Shown: positions 28,940 to 38,368 of the stretch, piece by piece
Numbering within the stretch: position 1 is the stretch's first letter
How the letters are laid out: each line of letters starts with the position of its first letter
Origin: Blastochloris sulfoviridis
Lineage (GTDB): Bacteria > Pseudomonadota > Alphaproteobacteria > Rhizobiales > Xanthobacteraceae
NCBI RefSeq assembly: GCF_008630065.1
Contig: NZ_VWPL01000021.1
Coordinates: 1 to 64,000 of the forward strand
DNA: 64,000 bases
Direction of reading: 5' to 3'
Made by a program: the position numbers and the translations under genes
The notes under the pieces: model-generated
Database searches by the model: none
The model's input: only the letters and a program-made list of their open reading frames with translations
Told to the model about the DNA's origin: nothing

Positions 28940-29614
28940 CTACGGGACGTCATCCTCCGCGTCGCTCAGGTCGAGCCCGGCGGCGGCCAGCTCCTCCTGG
29001 ATGCGCGGCAGGTCGGAGGCCGGCATGAGGGCCAGCGCCCACAGGTCGAAATATTCCCGCTTGGTGACCACCGTCTGGAAATCGGCATCGAGCAGCAGCT
29101 TGGCCACGCTGGAGCTGGTGAAGCCGGTCCGGTGCGCCATGTGGACGCGCCCGCGCGCGATCGAGGCACCGTGCCCGAACAGCATGTCGAGCGGCGTGAT
29201 GGGCCCGGCGGACGACGTGTAGGCGACATGGTCGGGGCCGTGCTGGGCCAGCAGGGCGGCGGCGATCTCGATGTCCGGGCAGCGGATCAGCACGAAGCCG
29301 TCATCCTTCAGGATGCGCCGGAACTCCGCCAGCGCCGCCGGCACCTCGTGGGCGAACAGGTGCTCCAGCGCGTGCGAGGACCACACGGCATCGAAGCTGC
29401 CGGAATGGAAATTGTCGTTCATGTCGGTGAACGAGCCGACATGGTCGGGCTGCGCCTGCGGGTCGATGTCGAGCCGAACCTCGGCCCAGCCCGCGCTGCG
29501 GAACACCGGATGGAGCTGGCGCGACGCGCGGCCGCCGCTGCCGGCATTGAGGACGCGCTTGGCGGGCGCGGCGCTGGCCGCGGGCTGGCTTTCGGTCTGC
29601 TTCGTCTCAGCCAT
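28940..29614 (-). CDS. Class I methyltransferase of the secretion locus
   Basis: A 224-residue protein with a methyltransferase-like core: motif I VLNAGSGGR, strand 2 VRLDIDPQAQPDHVG, and SFDAVWSSHALEHLFAHEVPAALAEFRRILKDDGFVLIRCPD, typical of the Methyltransf_11 / methyltransferase-like group that includes glycan-modifying enzymes. The first 18 residues are low-complexity. The substrate is unknown; the setting beside SapC-like and type I secretion genes suggests a protein or surface-glycan target, which is inference. ATG at 29614. Confidence 0.75.
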   Translation of the reverse strand: MAETKQTESQPAASAAPAKRVLNAGSGGRASRQLHPVFRSAGWAEVRLDIDPQAQPDHVGSFTDMNDNFHSGSFDAVWSSHALEHLFAHEVPAALAEFRRILKDDGFVLIRCPDIEIAAALLAQHGPDHVAYTSSAGPITPLDMLFGHGASIARGRVHMAHRTGFTSSSVAKLLLDADFQTVVTKREYFDLWALALMPASDLPRIQEELAAAGLDLSDAEDDVP

Positions 29615-30013
29615 CGCACCTCTCCGGTGAGCGTTCCCTTGGGCAGTCTCCGCAGACGCGGACGCAGGCCTTCATGGCGCCGGTCGAATGCGCCCCGTCC
29701 GTCCGCCAGGACCGGAAGCCCGGCCTCGCAGGCGGATTTGTGTGACAAAAACCTGACACGGGAAAGGCGCGCCGGCCACAACCAATGATGCGAACCCGAA
29801 CTGCAGGCCGGAGTTTCGCTGTCCGATCGCCAAGAATCCCTTTAGCGAACAACGTACATGTCGGGCTATTTCCGGAAATTGCAGGGAAATCAGACGGTCT
29901 CCGGCCGATCGAGCCGAAAGGCCGCATGCCGGCAGCCGGACACCGCCCGATGACCAAGCCCGGTCGCGGGTCGCGGCTTGGGGGCGGCTTGGGGAAGGTC
30001 CGGTGCAAACGGG
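29615..30013. other. Gene-free stretch with a degenerate repeat
   Basis: About 400 bp without a supported coding frame. Between about 29797 and 29930 lies a worn copy of the arm-type repeat: TCCGATCGCCAAGAATCCC corresponds to TCCGATCGCCGAAAATCCC of the intact copies, and GACGGTCTCCGGCCGATC resembles an outer arm. Nothing else is recognised. Confidence 0.55.
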
Positions 30014-30041
30014 AACGGCGCCCCTGCGACGGGGCGCCGTT
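30014..30041 (-). terminator. Terminator-like hairpin after the Hint gene
   Basis: A perfect 11-bp stem (AACGGCGCCCC at 30014-30024 against GGGGCGCCGTT at 30031-30041) with a 6-nt loop lies 20 bp after the Hint gene's stop on its strand. The following minus-strand bases (CCCGTTTG) are not a true T tract, but strength and position fit a terminator. Confidence 0.65.
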
Positions 30042-30061
30042 CGAACGAAAGCCGGGCCCGA

Positions 30062-31066
30062 TCAGGCGGCGGCGGCCTCGCTGGCGCCGAGCTCGGCGGC
30101 CTTGGCCGCGAGACGCTGGCGCAGCGACGACGGAAGCTGGCGATAGGCCTTGGCCCGCGGGTAGGGCATTTCGACGAGATCGACGCCGTTCGGGTACAGC
30201 GCCTCGAACTCGGCGAAATTGTCGAAGGCCCGGCGGCCGGCATTGTCGATGAAGGTCTCGGCAGCGACGCCGTCCGCCAGGATCAGCTCGTGGTCGGCGA
30301 CCTCGACATGGAAATAGGTGAACACGCCTGGCACGTCGCGGGCGTGCACGATCGTCGCGCCGTTCACCAGGGCGCTGGCGTGGACGAGGATGCCGTCCAG
30401 GAACAGCGCGTGGTCGCCCGACACCAGCAGGTCGCGCTGCGGCAGGTTGTCGCCGAGCGCGCCGGCCTTGATGCGCACCGGCAGCTTCACCTCGTCGCAG
30501 AAGCGGGTGGAGACGGTCTGCCGGCCGATCCAGCGCACGGCAACGGCGCGGCCGTCGGCGGTGGTCACGGCATCGCCGATCTTCAACGTCTCGACCGCGA
30601 CATCGCCCGCCGGAGTGCGGATCATCGTACCGGGCATGAAGCAGAGCGGAACTTCACCCTCCATGGGTTGCAGAACCCGGTCGTCAAGCGCCTGGGGCTG
30701 GTACTCGTCGTCGGTCAGGAAGAGGTAGACCAAGCCCTTCTTGACAATAATTCCGGTGGCGGCGCCCTCGCCGGTGCCGACCGTCGCCGCGGTCACGAAC
30801 GTATACTTCCCATTGAGCAGCGGGCCGGCGCCGCTGACCGTCACGCGATCGACAGCAATGTCGCCGAGAACACTGGTGTCGTCGCGCCTGCCTTGATCCT
30901 TGTCCTCAAGGACAACGTCTGTCGCAACAGGGTTGACGCCGCTTGAGAAGATGTTGCCGTCAAGAATGCGATAATCTCCGCCGACAACCGTAAGGAGGTA
31001 AGCGTTGCTGAAATTACCATCAGTGGAGGACGGCGAAGTGATCGTATCGGTTTCAGAAGTGGACAT
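30062..31066 (-). CDS. Hint (Hedgehog/intein) domain protein, probably secreted
   Basis: A 334-residue protein. Residues 1-135 form a Ser/Thr/Gly/Asp-rich N-terminal region with no RTX nonapeptides and no Sec signal. From Cys142 a Hint_2-type domain follows: CFMPGTMIRTPAGDVAVETL, GDAVTT, VRWIGRQTV, SGDHALF (His219) and a C-terminal YFHVEVADHELILADGVAAET. The N-terminal Cys and the block with His suggest self-cleavage chemistry like Hedgehog autoprocessing; residues C-terminal of the domain are only about 50, so a large C-terminal extein is absent. Such proteins are frequent beside type I exporters in alphaproteobacteria. A TTAA-N7-TTAA CtrA-type site is 30 bp upstream of the ATG. Confidence 0.83.
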   Translation of the reverse strand: MSTSETDTITSPSSTDGNFSNAYLLTVVGGDYRILDGNIFSSGVNPVATDVVLEDKDQGRRDDTSVLGDIAVDRVTVSGAGPLLNGKYTFVTAATVGTGEGAATGIIVKKGLVYLFLTDDEYQPQALDDRVLQPMEGEVPLCFMPGTMIRTPAGDVAVETLKIGDAVTTADGRAVAVRWIGRQTVSTRFCDEVKLPVRIKAGALGDNLPQRDLLVSGDHALFLDGILVHASALVNGATIVHARDVPGVFTYFHVEVADHELILADGVAAETFIDNAGRRAFDNFAEFEALYPNGVDLVEMPYPRAKAYRQLPSSLRQRLAAKAAELGASEAAAA

Positions 31067-31096
31067 GCCAATAGCCTCGTCATTTGATCGAAAGAC

Positions 31097-31114
31097 TTAA
31101 TGAAGCGTTAATGA
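31097..31114 (-). promoter_or_regulatory. CtrA-type site upstream of the Hint gene
   Basis: Read on the gene's strand the site is TTAACGCTTCATTAAG, that is TTAA-N7-TTAA with G where the consensus has the final C. On the plus strand it is a perfect direct repeat TTAATGA-AGCG-TTAATGA with 11-bp period. It lies 31-45 bp before the ATG, a position where a bound regulator could activate or repress depending on the unknown transcription start. Confidence 0.5.
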
Positions 31115-32012
31115 GTTCTTCCCGCGCCGTCAAGCCTGCGCCTTGCCGGCGCCATGCGGCCGCTCGCAAGACGCATGAAAAATGCCCGAAGGTGCAGGCA
31201 TGCCGTCGTCGATGAAAGAAGACATTCCGGGATATTTGACGACATGGGGTGTCGCGATCGATGTCGTTCAGTTGAACGGCAGATGTAACCTATGACGATT
31301 GAAGCAGGCGTGGGGCGGATCTCGCAGCGCCCGCGATATTTGCACCGGGACCAGGGGCGTTGCGGTGCCGCTGGCGCTTGAAGCGGCGCGCGCGGGCGCC
31401 GGCACAGGCCAGGGTTTCCGGGCCGGCGGATGAAGCATCCGAGGATTGCAGGATGCACAATCTTGCGCCATCCCGCATCAGTCAAACGCGCTGGCGGTGG
31501 GGCAGGGGGTGCCGCTCGGCGCCACGATGGCAGGAAGAACAGTCAATCGTAGGGCCGGAATGCAGAATATCCGATCTCTGTCATCTCGGAAATGCTGCGG
31601 CGCAATACAATAATGCCGTAGCCGCGGGCAGGTTGAGGGTGTTGAAGTACAAATGCTCGAAAATTTACCGTTCCTTTAGGTGATGCTACCTAATGTGGTT
31701 GCGCTCGCAACGTAGGCGATGGCCTGCGTCCTGAGGATCCCCCCGGGATCCCGGAAACAGTTTCGCCGAGACCCCGTGCCCGGTGCGCGGGGTTACGGCG
31801 AGCGGAACCGGCGGAACAGCGATCCCGGCCCGTTGGCCGGCATCCGCAACAGCTGCCCCCGCGGTCACGGCAGGGGAGGCATCGGGCCGGCCTGCGGCCC
31901 AGACGAAATTCGGCGGGTTTCCGGCCGGATCGACACAGAAGGGTCCGGGCGCCGCGGTGGCGCCCGTCCCACGAGTTCCCGACCTCCAGAGACCACCAAG
32001 GATCCCCCCGCC
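31115..32012. other. Long gene-free region between Hint gene and chemoreceptor
   Basis: About 900 bp, the longest non-coding stretch of the window. I find no supported coding frame, tRNA or family repeat. It is less GC-rich in places (31600-31690). A degenerate CtrA-like TTTA-N7-TTTA lies at 31664-31678. It could hold a small RNA or long leader, but nothing specific is visible. Confidence 0.5.
31664..31678 (+). promoter_or_regulatory. Degenerate CtrA-like site
   Basis: TTTACCGTTCCTTTA has the spacing of a CtrA site with one mismatch in each half, and its 7-bp spacer CCGTTCC is identical to that of the perfect site at 8798. It lies about 335 bp before the chemoreceptor ATG, so a long leader would be needed. 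Weak evidence. Confidence 0.25.
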
Positions 32013-34079
32013 ATGACGACGACTGCCTCGACTGCGCCGCCGCCCGGAACGTCCGGGCTCGGCCGCCTGTTCGCCGACCGCAAGATCGGCACCAAGGTCT
32101 CGCTGGGCTTCGCCTGCGTGCTGGTGCTCAGCGCGCTCAGCTCAGGCGCCGCGTACCTTGCGTTCAAGGACGTCGGTGCCAACGTCGACGCCTATTCGAA
32201 CCGCGTCACCGTCGTGGGCATCGTGCGCGACGTCGACCGCGACTTCCTGGCGTTCCGCCGCTACGTGCGCGAGTATGTCGCGACGGGCCACGAACAGGCT
32301 CTCGACGCTGGTCTCAAGCGTCGGGATTCCGTCAAGGCGAGCATCGCCAGCGGGCTCGAAACCATCAAGAACCCTGAGCGGTTAGCCAGGATGCGAGGCA
32401 TTGGCGAGAAGGTCGACACCTACGCCAAGGATTTCGACAGGCTGGTGGCGTTGCGCCGGGAGCAGGAGCGGCTGATCCACGAGGTGCTCGATCCGACCGG
32501 CGCTCGCCTGACCCACGCGCTCGAGCAGGTCCAGCAGGGGGCAGCCGCCAAGGCCGGCAACACCACGACGGCACTGCTGGCGGCCGACGCGCTGAAGGGC
32601 GTGCTGACCGTCCGGCTCAATGTCAACAAGGTGGTCGGCCGCCACGAGGAGTCCGCCGTCGAAGCCGCCACTCAAAATTTCCGCGCGCTCGACACCGCGC
32701 TGTCCACCCTCAAGACAGCGGCCAGCGACGCAGAGATGCGCACGCTCCTCAGCGACGCCGAGACCGAGGCCGCCCGTTATCGTGAGGCCTTCACCGCCGC
32801 CGCAGGCAAAGCGCGCGACATCGCCGCCCTCGTCGACGAGAGGATGGCTGCGTTGGCGGAATCCGTTGCCGGCGACGCCCGCGGCATCCGGGATACGGCG
32901 GTTGCCGAGCAGACCCAGTTACAGAACAGCATGTCGGAGACCATCGATACCACCGGCAATTTCATCCTGTTCCTGGCCATCGGCGCGCTCGTCGCCGGCG
33001 CGCTGCTGGCGTGGCTGATCGGCCGATCCATCTCCGTGCCGATCCGCCGCATCGGCGCGGTGCTGATGGAACTGGCCAACGGCAACAAGTCGGTCGTGGT
33101 GCCCTATGCCGACCGCAAGGACGAGGTCGGCGAAAACGCGCGCTCTGCGCAGACCTTCAAGGAGAATCTCTTGCAAATGGAACGTCTCGAAGCCGAGCAG
33201 AAGGAAACCGAGCGCCGCGCCGCCGAGCAGCGCAAGGGCGAGATGCGCCAGCTTGCCGATGCGTTCGAGTCGGCGGTCGGCGCCATCGTCGGCACGGTGT
33301 CGAGCGCTGCGACGCAGTTGCAGGCCGCGGCGCAGACCATGTCGTCGTCGGCCGAGGAGACCACCCGCCAGTCGACCGCGGTGGCCGCCGCCGCCGAGCA
33401 GGCGGCGAGCAACGTGCAGACGGTGGCCAGCGCCACCGAGGAGCTTGCCGCCTCGACGCGCGAGATCGGCGGTCAGGTCGAGCGCTCGACCGCCATCGCC
33501 AGCCAGGCGGCCCGCGATGCCGAGGACACCAACCACAAGGTTCGCGCGCTCGCCGAAGCCTCGCAGAAGATCGGCGACATCGTCGGGCTGATCACCACCA
33601 TTGCCGGCCAGACCAATCTGCTGGCGCTCAACGCCACCATCGAGGCGGCGCGGGCCGGCGAGGCGGGCCGCGGCTTCGCGGTGGTGGCGGCCGAGGTGAA
33701 GAACCTCGCCACCCAGACCGCCAAGGCCACCAGCGAGATCGCCGCGCAGATCGCCGAGATCCAGGCCGCGACCTCGGACTCCGCCACCGCCATCGCCGGC
33801 ATCACCACCACCATCGGCGAGGTCAATCAGATCGCCGCCACCATTGCCTCGGCGGTGGAGGAGCAGGGGGCGGCGACGCAGGAGATCGCCCGCAACGTCC
33901 AGCAGGCGTCGCAGGGGGCCGGCGAGGTGACGAGCAACATCGTCTCGGTCAGCCGTGCTGCCTCCGACTCCAGCGCCGCCTCGACCCAGGTGCTGTCCTC
34001 GGCGGGCGACCTCGCCCGCCAGTCGGAGCGCCTGCGCCAGGAAGTGGCGAGCTTCCTGGCGACGGTGCGCGCGGCGTAA
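32013..34079 (+). CDS. Membrane-bound methyl-accepting chemotaxis protein
   Basis: A 688-residue chemoreceptor. Transmembrane segment 1 (about 29-50) and segment 2 (about 317-337, [21 protein letters not shown]) bound a helical periplasmic sensor of about 265 residues. A HAMP domain with [16 protein letters not shown] follows, then the signalling domain with the highly conserved hairpin tip [37 protein letters not shown]. No C-terminal CheR-binding pentapeptide is seen. ATG 32013 is chosen because the upstream in-frame part (from 31719) has no family similarity. The ligand is unknown. Confidence 0.94.
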   Translation: MTTTASTAPPPGTSGLGRLFADRKIGTKVSLGFACVLVLSALSSGAAYLAFKDVGANVDAYSNRVTVVGIVRDVDRDFLAFRRYVREYVATGHEQALDAGLKRRDSVKASIASGLETIKNPERLARMRGIGEKVDTYAKDFDRLVALRREQERLIHEVLDPTGARLTHALEQVQQGAAAKAGNTTTALLAADALKGVLTVRLNVNKVVGRHEESAVEAATQNFRALDTALSTLKTAASDAEMRTLLSDAETEAARYREAFTAAAGKARDIAALVDERMAALAESVAGDARGIRDTAVAEQTQLQNSMSETIDTTGNFILFLAIGALVAGALLAWLIGRSISVPIRRIGAVLMELANGNKSVVVPYADRKDEVGENARSAQTFKENLLQMERLEAEQKETERRAAEQRKGEMRQLADAFESAVGAIVGTVSSAATQLQAAAQTMSSSAEETTRQSTAVAAAAEQAASNVQTVASATEELAASTREIGGQVERSTAIASQAARDAEDTNHKVRALAEASQKIGDIVGLITTIAGQTNLLALNATIEAARAGEAGRGFAVVAAEVKNLATQTAKATSEIAAQIAEIQAATSDSATAIAGITTTIGEVNQIAATIASAVEEQGAATQEIARNVQQASQGAGEVTSNIVSVSRAASDSSAASTQVLSSAGDLARQSERLRQEVASFLATVRAA

Positions 34080-34080
34080 C

Positions 34081-34385
34081 GCGGTTTCCGGTGATGGGCT
34101 CGGCCTCTTCTTCCCTCTCCCACCCGGGCCGCGCTTGCGCGCGCCCGGGCGCAGGCTCTTGCGGGAGAGGGTGGCTCTTTCTACCCTCTCCCCTTGTGGG
34201 AGAGGGTGCCGAGCGATCATCAGATCGCGAGGCGGGTGAGGGGTAAAACCGAGCGGGTTTGAAGTAACCCCTCACCCGGCTCGACCTCGCTTTGCTCGGT
34301 CTCGCCACCCTCTCCCGCAAGGGGAGAGGGAAAAGGCGGCTCCCGGGCGACCACTGTTCCGAGGCGATCACCCAGAACCCGTAGA
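34081..34385. repeat. Composite palindromic repeat, full but degenerate arms
   Basis: Outer arms GCGGTTTCCGGTGAT (34081) and inverted GATCACCCAGAACCCGTA (to about 34385). Three CCCTCTCC/GGAGAGGG hairpins are present: the first with a long CCCGGGC-containing loop, then a short-loop hairpin, the GGGTGAGGGGT/ACCCCTCACCC centre, and a last short-loop hairpin. It fills the gap between the convergent chemoreceptor and FAD-enzyme genes. Confidence 0.85.
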
Positions 34386-34390
34386 ACCGG

Positions 34391-35635
34391 TCACGCGAAC
34401 CGTTCCGGCCGGTAGGGGGCGGGATCGACCACCGGCGCCGTGCCGGTGACGATGTCGGCGACCAGTTGCCCGGTGATCGGCCCGAGCGTCAGGCCGAGAT
34501 GCTGGTGGCCGAAGGCCAGCACCACGCCTTCGGCCCCCGTCAGCCGGCCGATCACCGGCAGCGAATCCGGCAGGCACGGCCGCCGCCCCATCCACGGTTC
34601 GGGATCGAGCGGCGGGCCGAGCGCCACCAGCTCGTTGGCCATCGGCCGGGTGCGCTCGATCTGCACCGGCGTCGGCGGCGCGTCGCGCAGCGCGAATTCG
34701 ACGCCGGTGGTGAGGCGGATGCCGCGCGGCATCGGCGCCAGGAAATAGCCGCCCTCCATGTCGACGAACGGCGTGTCGAACTTCGCGTCGCTGCCCGGCT
34801 CGAAATGCATGTGGTAGCCGCGCTTGACCGCGAACGGCAGCTTCAGCTTGAACTGTTCGGTGACGTCGGTCGACCACGGCCCGAGCGCCACCACCACGGT
34901 GTCGGCCTCAAGGGGGCCTGCGCCGGTGTCGACGCGGAAGCCCGTGCCGTCGCGGCGGAGCGAGCGGGCGTCGCCTGTCAGCAGCAGGCCGCCATGGCGC
35001 GGCACCAGCCCGGCGATCGCGGTCACCGCCTCGCCGGGCGAGCGCACCGCCACCGCATCCTTCCACCACACCGCCTTGTGGAACACCGGGCGGATCGCAG
35101 GGTCGCGCGCCGCCACCTCGGCCGGCGACAGGATCTCGTAGGGCGAGCCGTAGCCGGCCTCCACCGCCAGCTCGAACGACAGGTAGCGCTCGAAGCTCTC
35201 GGGCGCGCGGAACAGCCGGTAGAAGCCGGTGGGGTGCAGCAGGTGGGCGGCGCCGGCCGCCGTCAGCAGTTCGCGATGGGCTTCCACCGCCCGCGACAGC
35301 AGCGGAAAGAGCGCCACCCCCGAGCGCAGGCGGTTGGCGTGGGTGGACTGCTGGCGATAGCGCCACAGGAACGGCAGCAGCGCCGGCAGCGCGCTGAGGT
35401 GGTAGTTGGATTGCGGCAACAGGCCCAGCGCCGCCTTGGCCAGCGTCGCGAGATCGCGCGGAAAGGCCATCGGCACCACGCCGGAGGGCTCGATCAGCCC
35501 GGCATTGCCGAACGAGGTCTCCTTGCCCGGCGCGCGGCGGTCGACCAGCGCGGTCCTGACGCCGCGCCTCGCCAGATGGGCCGCAGCCGACGCCCCGACG
35601 ATTCCCGCCCCCAGCACCACGACATCGACACGCAC
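34391..35635 (-). CDS. FAD-dependent D-amino-acid-dehydrogenase-like oxidoreductase
   Basis: A 414-residue DAO-superfamily flavoenzyme. The FAD-binding VVVLGAGIVGASAAAHLARRG begins at residue 4, followed by ETSFGNAGLIEPSGVVPMAFP, which is typical of DadA-like D-amino acid dehydrogenases, and a C-terminal RRPCLPDSLPVIGRL and FGHQHLGLTLGPITGQL. It would oxidise D-amino acids or a related amine to a keto acid. The GTG at 35635 is preferred because GGAGAG precedes it and it places the Rossmann motif as in relatives; an ATG at 35668 would add 11 residues. Divergent from tex. Confidence 0.85.
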   Translation of the reverse strand: MRVDVVVLGAGIVGASAAAHLARRGVRTALVDRRAPGKETSFGNAGLIEPSGVVPMAFPRDLATLAKAALGLLPQSNYHLSALPALLPFLWRYRQQSTHANRLRSGVALFPLLSRAVEAHRELLTAAGAAHLLHPTGFYRLFRAPESFERYLSFELAVEAGYGSPYEILSPAEVAARDPAIRPVFHKAVWWKDAVAVRSPGEAVTAIAGLVPRHGGLLLTGDARSLRRDGTGFRVDTGAGPLEADTVVVALGPWSTDVTEQFKLKLPFAVKRGYHMHFEPGSDAKFDTPFVDMEGGYFLAPMPRGIRLTTGVEFALRDAPPTPVQIERTRPMANELVALGPPLDPEPWMGRRPCLPDSLPVIGRLTGAEGVVLAFGHQHLGLTLGPITGQLVADIVTGTAPVVDPAPYRPERFA

Positions 35636-35794
35636 GTGACCACTCTCCAGCCGCAACGAAGCCGCCATAATGGACCGTCATCGTGCGGCATGCGAGAGGG
35701 AGGCCGCACCTGTGGAGGACGGCCGGGGCCGGCTCTCGTCCTGCACGCGAATCGACTAGTGAAGCCGCCCCTTGGCTGAAGGATCGGAGCCGCA

Positions 35795-38137
35795 ATGCCC
35801 GCCACCATCACCGCCCGAATCGCCGCCGAACTTTCCGTCCGCGTCCAGCAGGTCGAGGCGACGGTGGAACTGCTCGACGGCGGCTCGACCGTGCCGTTCA
35901 TCGCCCGCTACCGCAAGGAGGCGACCGGCGGCCTCGACGATGCCCAGTTGCGCACGCTGGAGGAGCGGCTGACGTACTTGCGCGAGCTCGACGCGCGGCG
36001 CGCGGCGGTGCTGGCCGAGATCCGCTCGCAGGACAAGCTGACGCCGGAGCTGGAGGCGGCGATCGAGGCCGCCGACACCAAGGCGGCGCTGGAGGATCTC
36101 TATCTGCCCTACCGGCCCAAGCGCCGCACCAAGGCGCAGATCGCCCGCGAGGCGGGGCTTGAGCCGCTGGCCGACCTGCTGCTCGCCCACCCGGAGAAAG
36201 ACCCCGCCACGGCGGCGGCTGCGTTCGTCGATGCCGAGAAGAAGGTCGCCGACACCACGGCAGCCTTGGAAGGGGCACGCTCGATCCTGGTCGAGCGCTT
36301 CAGCGAGACCGCCGATCTCGTCGGCAGCTTGCGCGAGGAGATGTGGGGGCGCGGCCGCTTCATCTCGAAGGTACGCGACGGCAAGGCCGCCGAGGGCGTG
36401 AAGTATTCCGACTATTTCGACGTCGCCGACCCGCTGCCCAAGCTGCCGGCGCACCGCATCCTGGCGATGCTGCGCGGCGAGAAGGAGGAGATCCTCGACG
36501 TCTCGATCGTGCCGGAGCCGCCGGCCGAGGCCGACGCCAAGGGGCCGAGCGAGTATGAGCGGCGCATCGCCGCGCGCTTCGATATTTCGGACCGCGGCCG
36601 CCCCGGCGACCGCTGGCTTGTCGACACCGTGCGCTTTGCCTGGCGCACGCGCCTGCAGCATCAATTGGCCGTCGACCTCAGGATGCGCCTGCGCGAGATG
36701 GCGGAAGCGGAAGCCGTGCGGGTGTTCGCCGCAAACCTGCGCGCGCTGCTGCTCGCCGCGCCGGCCGGACAGCGCGCGACGCTGGGGCTCGATCCGGGCT
36801 TCCGCACCGGCGTCAAGGTGGCGGTGGTGGACAGGACCGGCAAGGTGGTCGACACCGCCACCATCTATCCCCACGAGCCGCAGCGCCGCTGGGACGAGGC
36901 CCTGGCGGTGCTGGCCGCCCTGGTGAAAAAGCACAAGGTCGAGCTGGTGGCGATCGGAAACGGCACCGCCTCGCGCGAGACCGAGAAGCTCGCCGCCGAT
37001 CTGATCAAGGGCAAGCCCGATCTCCAGCTCATCAAGGCGGTGGTGTCGGAGGCCGGCGCCTCGGTCTATTCGGCGTCGGCCTACGCCTCGCAGGAATTGC
37101 CGGAACTCGACGTGACGCTGCGCGGCGCGGTGTCGATCGCCCGGCGCCTGCAGGATCCGCTGGCCGAGCTGGTCAAGATCGATCCCAAGTCGATCGGCGT
37201 CGGCCAGTACCAGCACGACGTCGACGAGCACAAGCTGGCGCGCTCGCTCGACGCGGTGGTGGAGGATTGCGTCAACGGCGTCGGCGTCGACCTCAACACC
37301 GCCTCCGTGCCGCTGCTCACGCGCGTGTCGGGGCTTTCGGAAACGCTCGCCCGCAACATCGTCGTCCACCGCGACTCGAACGGCGCGTTCACCTCGCGCG
37401 CCAAGCTGCGCGACGTGCCGCGGCTCGGCCCCAAGGCGTTCGAGCAGTGCGCCGGCTTCCTGCGCATCCGCGACGGCGAGGATCCGCTGGATGTTTCGGG
37501 CGTGCATCCGGAAGCCTATGACGTGGTGCGCAAGATCCTCAAGGCCACCGGCAAGACCGCGAAGGCGCTGATCGGCGACGAGATCACGCTGCGCGGGCTG
37601 AAGCCGCACGCCTTCGCCGACGACCGCTTCGGCGTGCCCACCGTGTCGGACATTCTGCGCGAATTAGAGAAGCCCGGCCGCGATCCGCGCCCGTCGTTCA
37701 AGACCGCGACCTTCCAGGAGGGCGTCGAGACGCTGTCGGATCTGAAGCCCGGCATGATCCTGGAAGGCACGGTGACCAATGTCGCGGCGTTCGGCGCCTT
37801 CGTCGATATCGGCGTGCACCAGGACGGGCTGGTGCACGTGTCGGCGATGTCGAAGACCTTCGTGAAGGATCCGTCCACCATCGTGAAGCCGGGCGACGTG
37901 GTGAAGGTGAAGGTGCTCTCCTGCGATCTGGCGCGCAAGCGCATCGCGCTCACCATGCGGCTCGATGATCCGCTGCCCGATGCCGCGAGCGCGCCCGCCG
38001 GCAGCCGGCCGTCGTCGGCGCCAAGGCAGCCGCGCCGCGAGCAGCGCCAGCAGGAGACGTCGTCCGGCGGCGGCGCGCTCGCCGAGGCGCTGGCGCGGGC
38101 CACCGCCCAGCGCGATGCGGGCAAACGGACACGGTGA
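35795..38137 (+). CDS. tex: Tex-family RNA-binding transcription accessory protein
   Basis: A 780-residue Tex protein, a bacterial relative of Spt6 that binds RNA. In order: N-terminal helical Tex_N region ([28 protein letters not shown]), a YqgF-like RNase H fold around [17 protein letters not shown], helix-hairpin-helix region with [15 protein letters not shown] and [16 protein letters not shown], and an S1 domain ([34 protein letters not shown]). The C-terminal tail after the S1 domain is basic, Gln- and Ser-rich and probably disordered. ATG 35795. Confidence 0.95.
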   Translation: MPATITARIAAELSVRVQQVEATVELLDGGSTVPFIARYRKEATGGLDDAQLRTLEERLTYLRELDARRAAVLAEIRSQDKLTPELEAAIEAADTKAALEDLYLPYRPKRRTKAQIAREAGLEPLADLLLAHPEKDPATAAAAFVDAEKKVADTTAALEGARSILVERFSETADLVGSLREEMWGRGRFISKVRDGKAAEGVKYSDYFDVADPLPKLPAHRILAMLRGEKEEILDVSIVPEPPAEADAKGPSEYERRIAARFDISDRGRPGDRWLVDTVRFAWRTRLQHQLAVDLRMRLREMAEAEAVRVFAANLRALLLAAPAGQRATLGLDPGFRTGVKVAVVDRTGKVVDTATIYPHEPQRRWDEALAVLAALVKKHKVELVAIGNGTASRETEKLAADLIKGKPDLQLIKAVVSEAGASVYSASAYASQELPELDVTLRGAVSIARRLQDPLAELVKIDPKSIGVGQYQHDVDEHKLARSLDAVVEDCVNGVGVDLNTASVPLLTRVSGLSETLARNIVVHRDSNGAFTSRAKLRDVPRLGPKAFEQCAGFLRIRDGEDPLDVSGVHPEAYDVVRKILKATGKTAKALIGDEITLRGLKPHAFADDRFGVPTVSDILRELEKPGRDPRPSFKTATFQEGVETLSDLKPGMILEGTVTNVAAFGAFVDIGVHQDGLVHVSAMSKTFVKDPSTIVKPGDVVKVKVLSCDLARKRIALTMRLDDPLPDAASAPAGSRPSSAPRQPRREQRQQETSSGGGALAEALARATAQRDAGKRTR

Positions 38138-38145
38138 CGCAACCT

Positions 38146-38367
38146 TGTCATCCCGGGCGAGGCGATAGCCGAGACCCGGGATCGTCCTCCGGAAGCGTCC
38201 CCATCCTGCGCACGGTCCCGGCTCGGCGCTTCGCGCCGTCCGGGACGACGAAATCCCGGTTGTCATCCCGGACGAGGCGATAGCCGAGACCCGGGATCGT
38301 CCTCCGGACGAGTCCCCTTCCTGATGACGGTCCCGGCTCGGCGCTGCGCGCCGTCCGGGACGACGAC
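38146..38367. repeat. Two tandem copies of a GTCATCCCGG...CCGGGACGAC palindromic repeat
   Basis: Two units of about 105 bp (38146-38250 and 38261-38367) follow each other. Each starts TTGTCATCCCGG, contains GCGATAGCCGAGACCCGGGATCGTCCTCCGGA, and ends CGCGCCGTCCGGGACGACG. The ends are inverted, so each unit can fold into a long hairpin. They fill the gap between convergent tex and metZ and may end both transcripts. A more diverged single copy is at 61964-62070. Confidence 0.85.
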
Positions 38368-38368
38368 C

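Noticed and set aside
30062-31066. Hint protein as a full intein with two exteins
   Set aside because: Only about 50 residues follow the domain and no host-protein halves are recognisable.
23936-31066. Secretion locus as a prophage or integrative element
   Set aside because: No integrase, attachment-site repeats or phage genes are present at its borders.
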